Source: Lachnospiraceae bacterium
Lineage (GTDB): Bacteria; Bacillota; Clostridia; Lachnospirales; Lachnospiraceae
Length of the DNA: 64,000 bases
Reading direction: 5' to 3'
NCBI GenBank assembly: GCA_015057165.1
Contig: SVEY01000002.1
Coordinates: forward strand, 1 to 64,000
The translations under genes were made by a program, and so were the position numbers. This document shows positions 23,313-32,555 of this stretch, piece after piece; within the stretch, counting starts at the first letter, position 1, and each line of letters begins with the position of its first letter. Under the pieces are notes generated by a model that had not been told where the DNA came from, made no database searches, and was given only the letters and a program-made list of their open reading frames with translations.

Positions 23313-23337
23313 AACTTCGGTCACGGTGTCCGAAGTT
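23313..23337. repeat. Palindrome copy 11
   Basis: Arms AACTTCGG/CCGAAGTT flank the centre TCACGGTGT, 17 bp before the relaxase start codon and 10 bp after copy 10. Confidence 0.93.
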
Positions 23338-23354
23338 AAAAATAGAGGTATAAT

Positions 23355-24863
23355 ATGGCAATAACAAAAATCATAGGTTCAATACATAAAACAGATAAAT
23401 CAACATATCGTGCTTTAAAGAATACTATTAATTATATATGCAATCCTGAAAAGACAGAAAACGGTAAATATGTTGGAACACAATTATGTGATGTAAATAA
23501 TGTATTAAGTGATTTTATAGAAACATATAAAATATTTGGAAAAGAACCCAAAAAGAAATCAGATAGATTGGCATATCATATGTGTATTTCATGGAAGCCC
23601 GATGAAGAGAATATATCTTTAGATAAAGCATATAATGTTCTTGGTGATTTTTGTAAAAAATATATACCAGAACATGAAGCTGTATACTCTGTACATAAAG
23701 ATCAAGAACATATACATGGCCATATATGTTTTAATGCTGTTAACTGTCAAGATGGACTTAAATATAGATACAATAAAAATGATTGGGAAAAAAGTATTCA
23801 GCCGATCGTTGATGAGATTTGTGAAAAATATAATCTTAGTAGACTTGAGGATGATACAGGTTTAACTTTAGAACAATATGATGATTTGAGAAATAAAAGA
23901 TTTAAGAAAAAAACAAAGAGTTCTAATAATAAGTATTATAATGAGAAAAATGAAAGATATACATTGAGTGATTATCTTCGTGATGATATAGATTATTTTA
24001 TCAATATATCAGAATCATATGATGAATTTATAAATAATCTTAAAAATGCTGGATATCAAGTTAAAATTGGTAAATCAAAAAAATATGGAACGTATACAGC
24101 TATTAAGTATGAAGGGATGGAACGTTTTAAGAGGACATACTCATTAGGAAAAAATTATACAGATAATATGATTAAAAATCGTATTGATTTAAATAAAAAA
24201 AATAATTCTTTAGATAAAGAAGAAATTAGATATTTTGTTCCTAAAAAATTCTATAGAGTTAGAATCCATTATGACTTTAGTAATCCTATTATTAGAAATA
24301 GATATTATAGAATACATAAAGCAGGTGTAGGGAGTGTTAATTCTAGGAGGCCTAATTATAATCAAATCAAAAAAGCAATTGAAAATATTGATAAGCTGCA
24401 ATATCAATTAGAAATATTAGAAAAAGGATGTGATATTAATACTATAAAAAAATCATTGCATGTAGTTAAAAGCAATATCAATTCCATTGAGAAAGAAATA
24501 TTACAAAAAAAGCAATCTATAAGAAATGTTAATCAGATGATTAAAACTTATAACAAGTATGAAGAATTAATAAAGATTAATGAAAAAGAGTCTTGTTTAG
24601 ATGAAATTAAAAGAATAGAAAGAATTATAGATTCATATTCTTATGGGGTTGAAGAATTATACGCAATTAAAAATGAATATAAAAAGGATTTATCTAGTAT
24701 CAAAAAAGAGTATAAGAAAGAACAAGAAAAAGAAGCTGCATTAAAGGAACTTATAGATGAATTTGATAATCCACAGAATCTAGAGAAAGAAGATAAAGAT
24801 ATAAATCTTGAAGATATTGATAATAGTTTTGATGAATCCAAACAAAAGAAAAAAGACAAGTAG
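23355..24863 (+). CDS. MOBP-type relaxase (MobA/VirD2 family)
   Basis: This 502-residue relaxase would nick oriT and pilot the strand into the recipient. The N-terminal relaxase domain (about 1-300) shows a candidate catalytic Tyr in NTINYICNPEK (Tyr27) and the metal-binding motif HKDQEHIHGHICFN (His119, His121, His123), typical of the MobA/VirD2 family. The C-terminal third (about 330-502) is a long coiled coil rich in Lys/Glu, likely for contacts with the coupling protein. A hairpin terminator follows. Confidence 0.93.
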   Translation: MAITKIIGSIHKTDKSTYRALKNTINYICNPEKTENGKYVGTQLCDVNNVLSDFIETYKIFGKEPKKKSDRLAYHMCISWKPDEENISLDKAYNVLGDFCKKYIPEHEAVYSVHKDQEHIHGHICFNAVNCQDGLKYRYNKNDWEKSIQPIVDEICEKYNLSRLEDDTGLTLEQYDDLRNKRFKKKTKSSNNKYYNEKNERYTLSDYLRDDIDYFINISESYDEFINNLKNAGYQVKIGKSKKYGTYTAIKYEGMERFKRTYSLGKNYTDNMIKNRIDLNKKNNSLDKEEIRYFVPKKFYRVRIHYDFSNPIIRNRYYRIHKAGVGSVNSRRPNYNQIKKAIENIDKLQYQLEILEKGCDINTIKKSLHVVKSNINSIEKEILQKKQSIRNVNQMIKTYNKYEELIKINEKESCLDEIKRIERIIDSYSYGVEELYAIKNEYKKDLSSIKKEYKKEQEKEAALKELIDEFDNPQNLEKEDKDINLEDIDNSFDESKQKKKDK

Positions 24864-24873
24864 ATAGACCTTT

Positions 24874-24904
24874 AATTCCCTCGTCATATGGCGAGGGAAT
24901 TTTA
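24874..24904 (+). terminator. Terminator after relaxase
   Basis: AATTCCCTCG (24874-24883) pairs with CGAGGGAATT (24892-24901), followed by a short T-rich tail. It closes the mob operon. Confidence 0.75.
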
Positions 24905-24906
24905 CT

Positions 24907-24975
24907 TTATAATAGGTTGATTTTTTGTTTTTTCGTATTATAAGTTATGCTTTTTATCTTTCTATTTAATAAGAT
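24907..24975 (+). promoter_or_regulatory. TTATAA-box promoter of the DUF5688 operon
   Basis: TTATAA boxes lie at 24907-24912 and 24938-24943 (31 bp apart), with TAAGAT (24970-24975) starting 32 bp after the second. No -35 is seen. Confidence 0.62.
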
Positions 24976-25013
24976 TTTATTAGTAAATGATTAAACATAG
25001 GGAGGATTTTGAT

Positions 25014-26015
25014 ATGGATTATCAAGAATTTGAAAAAAATTTAGTAGAGTTAATTATGGAAATGTTACCAGAAGATTATTCTTTAAGTGTTAAAGCAGTA
25101 GAAAAGAATAATGGATTAGTTTTAAATGGTCTGATTATTAATAATAAGGAATGTAATATTTCTCCAACAATTTATCTTAATTATTATTTTGAAGAATATA
25201 AGAAGGGAAAATCTGTTGATGAGTTAGCTGGGGAAATATTAGATCAGTATAAAAAGTTTGAATTACATGAGGATTTTGATGTTTCGCAATTTGTAGATTA
25301 CGAAAAATGTAAAGATAATATTTGTTTTAAATTAATTAATTTTGAGAAGAATAAGAAGCTTTTGGACGATGTTCCTTTTATTGATTGCTCGGAACTTGCT
25401 ATTGTATTTTATGACCTTATTAATAGTAACTCGCTCGAAACAAGTTCAATTCTTATTAGGAATTCACATCTTAAGCATTGGGATAAATCGGTAGGCGATT
25501 TGATGAGTGTAGCATCCAAAAATACGCCAAGACTTCTTGGAACTAATATGAAAAATCTTAATGCACTTGTAAGTGAAATGTTAGAAAATAATTCGGGTAT
25601 TAAAATAAATAACAATACAGATGAAGATATTTTTGCCGGTGATAGTCCTATGTATGTTTTGACTAACAAGAGCAAGTTATATGGGGCGGCTTGTATTTTA
25701 CAAAAGGATATTCTTGATGATTTTTGTAATCAGCAAGATGTAAATGATTTTTATATTATTCCAAGCAGCGTACATGAAGTATTATTACTTCCTAAGAACA
25801 ATGAATATGATGATAAATATCTTTCTGAAATGATAAAGGAAGTTAATTCAACTGAGTTATCAGTCGAGGACGTATTAGCTGATCGCGTATTTGTATATGA
25901 TAGAGGATTATCACAGATATATTGTTTTGACGATGATGGAGAGAAAAATGTGTGTATAGAATTTGGAGATGATGATTTGATTCAAATTCCAAAAAATGAT
26001 GAATTATCTATCTAA
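25014..26015 (+). CDS. DUF5688 family protein
   Basis: This 333-residue protein matches the DUF5688 family as I know it from Clostridial ICEs: an N-terminal MDYQEFEKNLVELIMEMLP segment, a middle with the ELAIVFYDLI pattern, and a C-terminal section with DFYIIPSSVHEVLLLP. The function is unknown; the constant position beside relaxase genes suggests a role in transfer. I chose the ATG at 25014 with GGGAGG upstream. It is the first of three related-looking genes. Confidence 0.78.
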   Translation: MDYQEFEKNLVELIMEMLPEDYSLSVKAVEKNNGLVLNGLIINNKECNISPTIYLNYYFEEYKKGKSVDELAGEILDQYKKFELHEDFDVSQFVDYEKCKDNICFKLINFEKNKKLLDDVPFIDCSELAIVFYDLINSNSLETSSILIRNSHLKHWDKSVGDLMSVASKNTPRLLGTNMKNLNALVSEMLENNSGIKINNNTDEDIFAGDSPMYVLTNKSKLYGAACILQKDILDDFCNQQDVNDFYIIPSSVHEVLLLPKNNEYDDKYLSEMIKEVNSTELSVEDVLADRVFVYDRGLSQIYCFDDDGEKNVCIEFGDDDLIQIPKNDELSI

Positions 26016-26023
26016 GTAAAAGG

Positions 26024-26062
26024 AATGGGGATATTATATATCCCCATTGTTTTAAATGGGGA
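26024..26062 (+). promoter_or_regulatory. Hairpin whose 3' arm can also pair with the next ribosome site
   Basis: AATGGGGATAT (26024-26034) pairs with ATATCCCCATT (26038-26048). The sequence AATGGGGAA recurs at 26055-26063 and is the ribosome binding site of the next gene. The middle arm can therefore pair either with the first copy (site free) or with the second (site hidden). Confidence 0.5.
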
Positions 26063-26068
26063 ATAAAA

Positions 26069-27073
26069 ATGTATGATTATGAGAAATTCAAAAAAATAGT
26101 TAAAGAAGAATTATATAATATACTACATGATTTTGATGTTGATGCAATCATTAAGTATAAGTCAGATAATTACAATAATGCTTATAATCTTTATATAATT
26201 AATCAGAAATCAGACAACTTAATAATTCCCGCTATTGATATAAAACCAATATATGAAAAGTATGCTAAAGGCGATTTTACAATAAATGACATTATCTCAT
26301 CTTTATCAAAGAATTATTTAAAAAGAATTGAAAATAACAAAGTATATTCTTTAAGTGGATTTCTTGATAAAAAGAATGTATTAAATAATGTTAGAGCATG
26401 TGCTATTAATTATGATAATTTTGTTAATTACATTGAATCGAAAGATATTGCGTATAGCCTGTTAGAGGATGGAAATGTGGCTTTTATATATAAATATGTT
26501 ATTGGTGCTGAATGTGGTATAGAATTTTGTGATAATCTTAATACAATAACTCTTGATAATAATAGATTAGATCTTTTGGGAATTACGTTAGAAGAATTAA
26601 ATTTGTACGCATTTGAAAATTTGAAAGATAAATATGTCATTAACTCAACAGATGATATATTTGAAGATATTTTGTTTAAAGGAGAAATTTGTACTCGATT
26701 TGGTATCAATACAATATCAACTAATGAGGATTTATATGGAGCATCTTTAATATTTATTCAAGATATTATGGATGATTTGTGTAAACATTATAATACTAAT
26801 GAATTAGGTATTATTCCAATGAGTGTACATGAGTTTACTGTATTTGACTGGAGTGAGCATAGGTTTTCTGTAATTGAGTTAAACGATGTACTTCATGCTA
26901 TAAATGTTTTCTCTGAAAATAAAGATAATGTATTTATGGATAATGTTTTACGATATGATAAAAAACTTTCATCACTTAATATGTGTAAGTCGGAATCAAT
27001 TTGTAAGGAATTATATGATTATAAAAAAACATTCCAAAGGCACGAAAAGGAAATAAAGCTGTTGACGATGTAA
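26069..27073 (+). CDS. Second DUF5688-like protein
   Basis: The 334 residues follow the same plan as the protein at 25014-26015. Shared patterns are an N-terminal YEKFKKIVKEELYNIL segment, DDLCKHYNTNELGIIPMSVHEF near the C-terminus (compare DDFCNQQDVNDFYIIPSSVHEV) and DNVLRYDKKLSSL. It is therefore a divergent tandem copy. The function is unknown. Its ribosome site lies within the alternative hairpin described for 26024-26062. Confidence 0.65.
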   Translation: MYDYEKFKKIVKEELYNILHDFDVDAIIKYKSDNYNNAYNLYIINQKSDNLIIPAIDIKPIYEKYAKGDFTINDIISSLSKNYLKRIENNKVYSLSGFLDKKNVLNNVRACAINYDNFVNYIESKDIAYSLLEDGNVAFIYKYVIGAECGIEFCDNLNTITLDNNRLDLLGITLEELNLYAFENLKDKYVINSTDDIFEDILFKGEICTRFGINTISTNEDLYGASLIFIQDIMDDLCKHYNTNELGIIPMSVHEFTVFDWSEHRFSVIELNDVLHAINVFSENKDNVFMDNVLRYDKKLSSLNMCKSESICKELYDYKKTFQRHEKEIKLLTM

Positions 27074-27085
27074 AGGAGAATTATA

Positions 27086-27877
27086 ATGAAAAATGAGTTG
27101 TTAGAATATATAAATAGCGAAATGTATCAAAAAATGGAATTTTTTATAAAAAAATATATAGATTCCTTAATTAATGATAATAAAGTATATTTTGAAGGAG
27201 TATTTTCACCTATATATTATTTGAATCTTGTAAATGATGATGGTTCTAAAAATGTATATCCGGTGACAGATTATTCAGTAAAATCATTCTTTGATCAAGT
27301 AACTTTTTATTGTGATGATATAAACAATATGTTGTTTAATATTTTAAATGTTGATATTAAATCGCTATCTGAATCGTGGGATAATATAGTACGTCTTGAT
27401 AGTAAACCCGATAAAGATATTAGTTTTGACTATTTATGTGGTAATATAATCAATTATTCTGCAGTGAAAGCTATAAAAGAGTTTATTTTTGATAAACTTG
27501 ATTTTACAAAATCAAATTATACTGTAACAGATGTAAATGATTTTAATGATATTTTTAAAAAGTATATAATAGGATATATAACTTTAAAAGATGCTAGTCT
27601 TAAAAAGAATTATAATGATTTTTATCAATTATATTTTAAATTATCTAGCATTAGTTCTTATAATAATACATTTAATATTGAAAATTTCAAATCATATTAC
27701 GATAAGTATAATTATTTTTGGCTTTTACCAGACTATGAGAGAGATAAAGAAGTCCTAAAAAAATATAGTTTGGAAGAAATAATCACGGATTTAGATATTA
27801 GGGATGAAATTCTTAAAAAATATGATGATGATCATATGGATATTTTTTATAAGAATAAAGATGTTGTTTGTATATAG
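27086..27877 (+). CDS. Unknown protein, third gene of DUF5688 operon
   Basis: This 263-residue acidic, aromatic-rich protein starts 12 bp after the previous gene with AAAGGAG. The opening (KVYFEGVFSPIYYLNLVNDDG) loosely resembles the DUF5688 N-terminal region, but the rest does not match well. It is followed by a terminator, so the operon has three genes. The function is unknown. Confidence 0.5.
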   Translation: MKNELLEYINSEMYQKMEFFIKKYIDSLINDNKVYFEGVFSPIYYLNLVNDDGSKNVYPVTDYSVKSFFDQVTFYCDDINNMLFNILNVDIKSLSESWDNIVRLDSKPDKDISFDYLCGNIINYSAVKAIKEFIFDKLDFTKSNYTVTDVNDFNDIFKKYIIGYITLKDASLKKNYNDFYQLYFKLSSISSYNNTFNIENFKSYYDKYNYFWLLPDYERDKEVLKKYSLEEIITDLDIRDEILKKYDDDHMDIFYKNKDVVCI

Positions 27878-27889
27878 TTTTTTAGTAAT

Positions 27890-27915
27890 AAAACCCTGTA
27901 TGGGGTTTTATTTTT
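27890..27915 (+). terminator. Terminator of DUF5688 operon
   Basis: AAAACCC (27890-27896) pairs with GGGTTTT (27903-27909), followed by ATTTTTA. Confidence 0.78.
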
Positions 27916-27928
27916 ATGGAAAAACATA

Positions 27929-27996
27929 TTATAAGTAAAAAAATGATAGAAAAAAATATTATAAGTTATTTTTTATAAAATCGTCTTTATTAGAAT
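27929..27996 (+). promoter_or_regulatory. TTATAA-box promoter of the first T4SS operon
   Basis: Direct TATTATAAGT boxes (TTATAA at 27929-27934 and 27959-27964, 30 bp apart) are followed by TAGAAT (27991-27996), starting 32 bp after the second box. The -35 position is only A/T. Confidence 0.68.
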
Positions 27997-28023
27997 AAGA
28001 AAAAAATAAAGGAGAGTATAAAT

Positions 28024-28866
28024 ATGAAGCTGATTTCTTCCAATGATTTTCTTTCAAGTTATAAAAAGGTACTTGAAAAATATAATGAATCTGAGAATTA
28101 TGAATTATTAATAAACCAAATCGAGCAATTACAAGAAATAAATAAAGATATTTTTGAAATTGATAATTGTCTAGATATTTTAATGAAAACGAATATTGAA
28201 TATGTTGATTTATTATTTAATTCATTTAACTTATCTTCTCCATGCGAAAAATGGATAGAGATTTTTATTAATCTATTTAACACTGGAAATAAAGATGTAT
28301 TAGATTCATTTGATGAATTATTGAATTGTATTGTTCAACTTAAAAATAAAGGTGTTGATTATAAAGTTGTTCGTTTTATGTTATTTGATTTAAATTATTC
28401 TGTGGAACAAATGATAGCTGCTATTAATAATGACGAGCTTATTTCAGAATTAGAAAAAAAAATGAATTCAAATGTAGAATGTCAGATATCTGGTGAAGAG
28501 ATTTTAGAAGAAACCCTAAAAGAGCAAGTCATTGAAGATAATTTGATTAAAGAAGCTGTTGTAGGCGATAACACTAATTCTATGGATATGGCAATTGCGT
28601 TAATTCAAAATAGCTCAAATAATGAAGTGCTAAAGGCTCTTGATCAGATGAGTCATATGATTCTTGTTATTCGAGATAGAACAACATCTGCATTTAATGA
28701 ATTAAGTAGTAATAAGAGTTTTATAAATTCGATGTCTAAAGAGCTTAAAGAAACAAAAAAAACAGCTGATGAATTAAAAATCGAAAATGAACGATTAAAA
28801 AAAGAATTAGAAGCTATTAGATCAAAGCAAAAAAGCATTAATAATTTATTAAATGAGGGGAAGTAA
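28024..28866 (+). CDS. Unknown helical protein with C-terminal coiled coil
   Basis: This 280-residue acidic protein has a helical N-terminal domain and a strong coiled coil at about 235-278 (KELKETKKTADELKIENERL). It heads the operon leading to the coupling protein and has no recognised family. It overlaps the region of the next gene's ribosome site and shares with that protein the layout of a helical head plus coiled coil. It may be a cytoplasmic transfer accessory protein. Confidence 0.55.
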   Translation: MKLISSNDFLSSYKKVLEKYNESENYELLINQIEQLQEINKDIFEIDNCLDILMKTNIEYVDLLFNSFNLSSPCEKWIEIFINLFNTGNKDVLDSFDELLNCIVQLKNKGVDYKVVRFMLFDLNYSVEQMIAAINNDELISELEKKMNSNVECQISGEEILEETLKEQVIEDNLIKEAVVGDNTNSMDMAIALIQNSSNNEVLKALDQMSHMILVIRDRTTSAFNELSSNKSFINSMSKELKETKKTADELKIENERLKKELEAIRSKQKSINNLLNEGK

Positions 28867-28867
28867 A

Positions 28868-30520
28868 ATGAGTAACACAAAATATATTGATTATAATATG
28901 CCTGAAATAGAGGCTGTATTAAAAAAGAATGCAGCAATGCAAAATTTAGGAAGCGATTATGTAAGTACATGTATAGATTTTTTTAAGAAATGTAAGGCAT
29001 CAAAATATATGATGTCTAACGACACTTATAATTTAATGTCACAGTGTTCATTTTCACTTAATGACATAAAATTTTTTATTAATCTGAAAGTATATGAAGT
29101 CAATTCCTTTGATTATTCCTTGTTTTCTTTGTTTTATGAAATAAAGGCAAATAATATTTATAAAGGGAAAGAATTAGGCTATTTGATACAAGCTTTTTTG
29201 CAGGCAGTTAATAAGGATATTACAGCTGATATGCTTCAATCTTTTCTTGCAAATTCTCCAACTATAGCAGAACTTAACTCAAAGATAAAAGACTTTGATA
29301 TTGAAGCATATAAAAGTGAGGTTGGAAATGATAAAAGTGTGGATCTTGTTGATACCAATAGTAATGATAATAATAATTCTTTATCTGAGAAAGAAATAGA
29401 ACAAAATGAGCCTGATAAAGAGATTGTTACAAGAGATGAGATTAAATCGTTATTGGATAGTACTATTAAAGATTCTTTTAATAGGTTTAATGAAAGTTTT
29501 CAATCATTCCAATCGCAACAAGAAGAAAAAAATACAGTAAAGGAGTTAGAAAAGGAGAATAAGGACCTTAGAGATAAGCTTATTGATGAAAGGAATAAAG
29601 TCTTATTTTATAAAGAAACAAAAAATGATTTGTATTCAAAAAATAAAGAGCTTCGAGAAGCATTACGAGGTTTAAAAAAAGAATTAAAAGAATCTGAAAA
29701 GATTTCGGACGAATATAAACATGAAAAAAATAAGCTGGAAGTTAAAAATAAAGAATTAGAAGATAAGATTAATCAATTTGATAATATTGAATTTAATCCA
29801 TCTGAAGAATCTGAAGATTTACTAGATGATATTTCTGTTAATGAAGAATATGATGAGCCTGATTTTGTAAAAGAAATAATAGGAAGTCATAATGAAATGA
29901 ATTCATCTACTTTAGATTCAATAGATTTAACACAAGAAGAAACAGTTCAGGAAGATTTTAATCAAGAAGAAAAGATAGAAGAACAAAGTGTGAATGATGA
30001 TTTTTCTAATAATTATCATTCAAAGATTGACGATTATATTGCAGAAAACATGTCACTTAATATAGATATGGGGGATGGTGAGTATGTAGAAATAGAAAAG
30101 GTAGAAAAAGAAGAACATTCAAGACTCGGCTTTTTCAAAAAGATAATGGATTCATTTACTTTTATGAAATTCAAAAAAATGCCGACAGATGAGCAAAAGT
30201 CTTTCTTGTTTGCGATGATAACTAAGAATGATGTATATAAAGAAAACGATAATAACAAAGCTAAAGTAATTCTTAAAATTAAAGAGCTGATGGATAAAAA
30301 GTTTGATAATGTACTGATTTATCAGGTAATTGAACAAAACTATACGATAGATATGATTGATGAATTGCTTAATTATTCGGATAAAGATATTAAAAACTTG
30401 AATGATAATCCAGATAATGGATTAGAGATATTTAACACGAATTTTGAACATTCAAGCATTGAAATATCGGATATCAATATAGATGAAGAAATTGTAAATG
30501 ATGAAGAATATGATGAATAA
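28868..30520 (+). CDS. Large acidic coiled-coil protein
   Basis: This 550-residue protein has a helical head (about 1-130), a long coiled coil (about 215-310), a very acidic linker (about 310-420) and a C-terminal helical part. The start is ATG 28868, after GAGGGGA, two bp past the upstream stop. No family is recognised. Acidic tails of this kind sometimes contact DNA-binding or secretion-channel partners, but that is speculation. Confidence 0.55.
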   Translation: MSNTKYIDYNMPEIEAVLKKNAAMQNLGSDYVSTCIDFFKKCKASKYMMSNDTYNLMSQCSFSLNDIKFFINLKVYEVNSFDYSLFSLFYEIKANNIYKGKELGYLIQAFLQAVNKDITADMLQSFLANSPTIAELNSKIKDFDIEAYKSEVGNDKSVDLVDTNSNDNNNSLSEKEIEQNEPDKEIVTRDEIKSLLDSTIKDSFNRFNESFQSFQSQQEEKNTVKELEKENKDLRDKLIDERNKVLFYKETKNDLYSKNKELREALRGLKKELKESEKISDEYKHEKNKLEVKNKELEDKINQFDNIEFNPSEESEDLLDDISVNEEYDEPDFVKEIIGSHNEMNSSTLDSIDLTQEETVQEDFNQEEKIEEQSVNDDFSNNYHSKIDDYIAENMSLNIDMGDGEYVEIEKVEKEEHSRLGFFKKIMDSFTFMKFKKMPTDEQKSFLFAMITKNDVYKENDNNKAKVILKIKELMDKKFDNVLIYQVIEQNYTIDMIDELLNYSDKDIKNLNDNPDNGLEIFNTNFEHSSIEISDINIDEEIVNDEEYDE

Positions 30521-30533
30521 AGGGGGTATTTGT

Positions 30534-30833
30534 ATGAACATTATGGCGAGTAACATGAACGTCAATAGTAATTTAGGTGATTGTTTTATTGAACATGTTA
30601 AACAAAGAAATAGCATATCTGGAAAAAAACTTAGATCTTTTCTTTGTTATTTTCTTTTATGTAATAAGAATGATGAAAAAAGGAATGAAGATTATGAAGT
30701 GAGCATAGACGATTCAGAAAAAATCTGTGTAAGTATTTTAAAGTCTATTCCATCCTTAAAGAAACAAATGAAATTTTGCTTATATGAAGGAATTTTTTCA
30801 AAAGAGAATATTAAAAAAATAAAGGAGGCTTAA
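30534..30833 (+). CDS. Unknown protein (99 residues)
   Basis: The start is ATG 30534 after AGGGGG; the earlier in-frame ATG at 30498 lies inside the previous gene. The product is basic-to-neutral, helical, and unrecognised. The stop is 1 bp before the next start, so translation is coupled. Confidence 0.5.
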   Translation: MNIMASNMNVNSNLGDCFIEHVKQRNSISGKKLRSFLCYFLLCNKNDEKRNEDYEVSIDDSEKICVSILKSIPSLKKQMKFCLYEGIFSKENIKKIKEA

Positions 30834-30834
30834 G

Positions 30835-32091
30835 ATGGGAGATACAGGAATGGGCGAAGTGGCTCAGTTTTTATCAATTGGCGTACAAGGGGCTAAATTT
30901 GGATTTGATGTATCGAAAGATGCATTGCATGTTATTTGGAAATTTGTTACTTGGGCTTTTAATTTAGCCAAAGCTCAAGAACAGAAAAAAGGTGGTTGGA
31001 AATTTAAACAATCTATAATTGAACGCTCAGAAGGGGACGTTCAATTTTTTAAGATTCCAAAGAACGGTGCTGCATCAAAGAAGTTTAAAAAAGATCTCAA
31101 AAAGAATATGGTTCCATATTCAATAATGCCTTCTCTTAAGAACAGTAAGGACAAAGAACATGAATATATAATGTATTGTACATGCGATGCACCTAGGTTT
31201 AACCATTGTGCAGAAGCATTGGTTGAACATTATAAAGGGAAGGAAAACGAATGTGGCAATGTATCATTTGAAGAAATGACGGATGGAACAGGCGTGAAGG
31301 ATGTGACGTTAGAAGAGTTTAATGTTGAAATGCGTAAGGTATTTGGGAGTGATTATAAAACATTTGAAGAGATTGGAGAAATAAAAAAAAATGAGGATTC
31401 CTTAGAGGTAGCTGAAAAACTAGATAAATTAGCGAATTATGCAATTTTTAAGGATAAAATCACTCAAGAAAACTCTGTTAAATTCAAGCATACCTTTTCC
31501 GAAGAGGATGTTCTTAAACAAACAGATGACTATTTTATGTTACGTCTTGATAAAGATTCTAAAATGGGAGTATGGCTTCCAAAGAATAGTGCTTGGCCAA
31601 CATTTGATGGAAAGTCATTTTCTAATAAGGAACGTCTTTTTGTACTTCCGAAAGACGCAGAATTAGTAGTAGAATCTATAAATCCTGAGGATAAGCACTA
31701 TCTTAAAGCATATGCAGAAGAATTTTCGAAAAAAATAAACAATAATTATTATGATGAAATGCTAACTCCTGCATCATTAGATATGTCTTTGCTTAAGAAA
31801 GAATCATCAAATGGAATAGTGTGTAGAGTGCCAGGATATTATGGCGATAATGAAGCTCATATCGAGTTGCCTAAAGATTCTTATAAGATTCTTAATAATG
31901 ACAAAACAATAGTTACTAAGTTTGATCCTAATCGAAATTATGAATTAATGTTTTTGAATGGGAAAAAAGAGAAAATATCAGGCAGAGAATTACTGAAAAA
32001 CTTCTCTGAAGTTAGTGATAATATAAAAAATGTTGCGAAAACAATCGAACCAAGCAAAATTGTTGGTTCATTTAATAATATAAAGAAATAA
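30835..32091 (+). CDS. Transfer accessory protein, possibly PcfB/DUF3801-like
   Basis: This 418-residue protein has an N-terminal region with a possible amphipathic segment (HVIWKFVTWAFNLAKAQEQ) and a small alpha/beta unit, VPYSIMPSLKNSKDKEHEYIMYCTC-APRFNHCAEALVEHY (about 95-145). The unit resembles the DUF3801/PcfB accessory proteins encoded just upstream of VirD4 in Gram-positive conjugation systems. The C-terminal part is beta-rich. The position directly before the coupling-protein genes fits. AAAGGAGG precedes the start. Confidence 0.5.
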   Translation: MGDTGMGEVAQFLSIGVQGAKFGFDVSKDALHVIWKFVTWAFNLAKAQEQKKGGWKFKQSIIERSEGDVQFFKIPKNGAASKKFKKDLKKNMVPYSIMPSLKNSKDKEHEYIMYCTCDAPRFNHCAEALVEHYKGKENECGNVSFEEMTDGTGVKDVTLEEFNVEMRKVFGSDYKTFEEIGEIKKNEDSLEVAEKLDKLANYAIFKDKITQENSVKFKHTFSEEDVLKQTDDYFMLRLDKDSKMGVWLPKNSAWPTFDGKSFSNKERLFVLPKDAELVVESINPEDKHYLKAYAEEFSKKINNNYYDEMLTPASLDMSLLKKESSNGIVCRVPGYYGDNEAHIELPKDSYKILNNDKTIVTKFDPNRNYELMFLNGKKEKISGRELLKNFSEVSDNIKNVAKTIEPSKIVGSFNNIKK

Positions 32092-32102
32092 GGTTTATAG
32101 TT

Positions 32103-32555
32103 ATGACTACTAAGAAAAAGAAGAAATCTATTATTCCAATTATATTTTTTGGAATAGTTGTAATAATACTTGCATATTATAGTGCAGGAGCTTGGTTTGA
32201 AGGAGCCAATGCTTTTAGCTGGTATGCAAATCTTACTAATAATGTAATAAAGAATCTTTGGGTTAACTATTATAATCAATATACATTCATATTTATAGGA
32301 GCATATCTTTTTATATATGGAGTCATAGTATTATATTACCTTGCTGGTCAAGGAAATTTTATGCACGGCAAAGAAATGGGAACAGCAAAATTTGCTGATC
32401 CAAAATCGATCAATAAAATCTTAAGCAACAAGGACTATGATGTAAATGCGAAGCACATTATTGTGATTTACAAAACAATATATCCATTTTATATTAAAGC
32501 ATTCCTATTTATAAAAAACAAATGTATTGATTTATTTACAAGAAAGGATAAATGA
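32103..32555 (+). CDS. Coupling protein VirD4, N-terminal membrane part
   Basis: This 150-residue protein has two membrane segments (about 10-30 and 58-80) followed by FMHGKEMGTAKFADPKSINKIL, the region that in ordinary VirD4/TraG proteins leads straight into the ATPase domain. Here it runs on into HIIVIYKTIYPFYIKAFLFIKN, a possible third hydrophobic helix, and stops at 32555. The ATPase domain continues as a separate ORF whose start overlaps this stop (ATGA). The coupling protein is therefore encoded in two pieces. Confidence 0.75.
   Translation: MTTKKKKKSIIPIIFFGIVVIILAYYSAGAWFEGANAFSWYANLTNNVIKNLWVNYYNQYTFIFIGAYLFIYGVIVLYYLAGQGNFMHGKEMGTAKFADPKSINKILSNKDYDVNAKHIIVIYKTIYPFYIKAFLFIKNKCIDLFTRKDK

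Noticed and set aside
18224-23337. Palindrome cluster as a CRISPR array
   Set aside because: The repeats are perfect palindromes at irregular distances with genes between them, and there are no uniform spacers or cas genes.
19036-23337. Palindromes as ordinary terminators
   Set aside because: Only the copy at 22406 has a following T-run. Most precede start codons, not gene ends.
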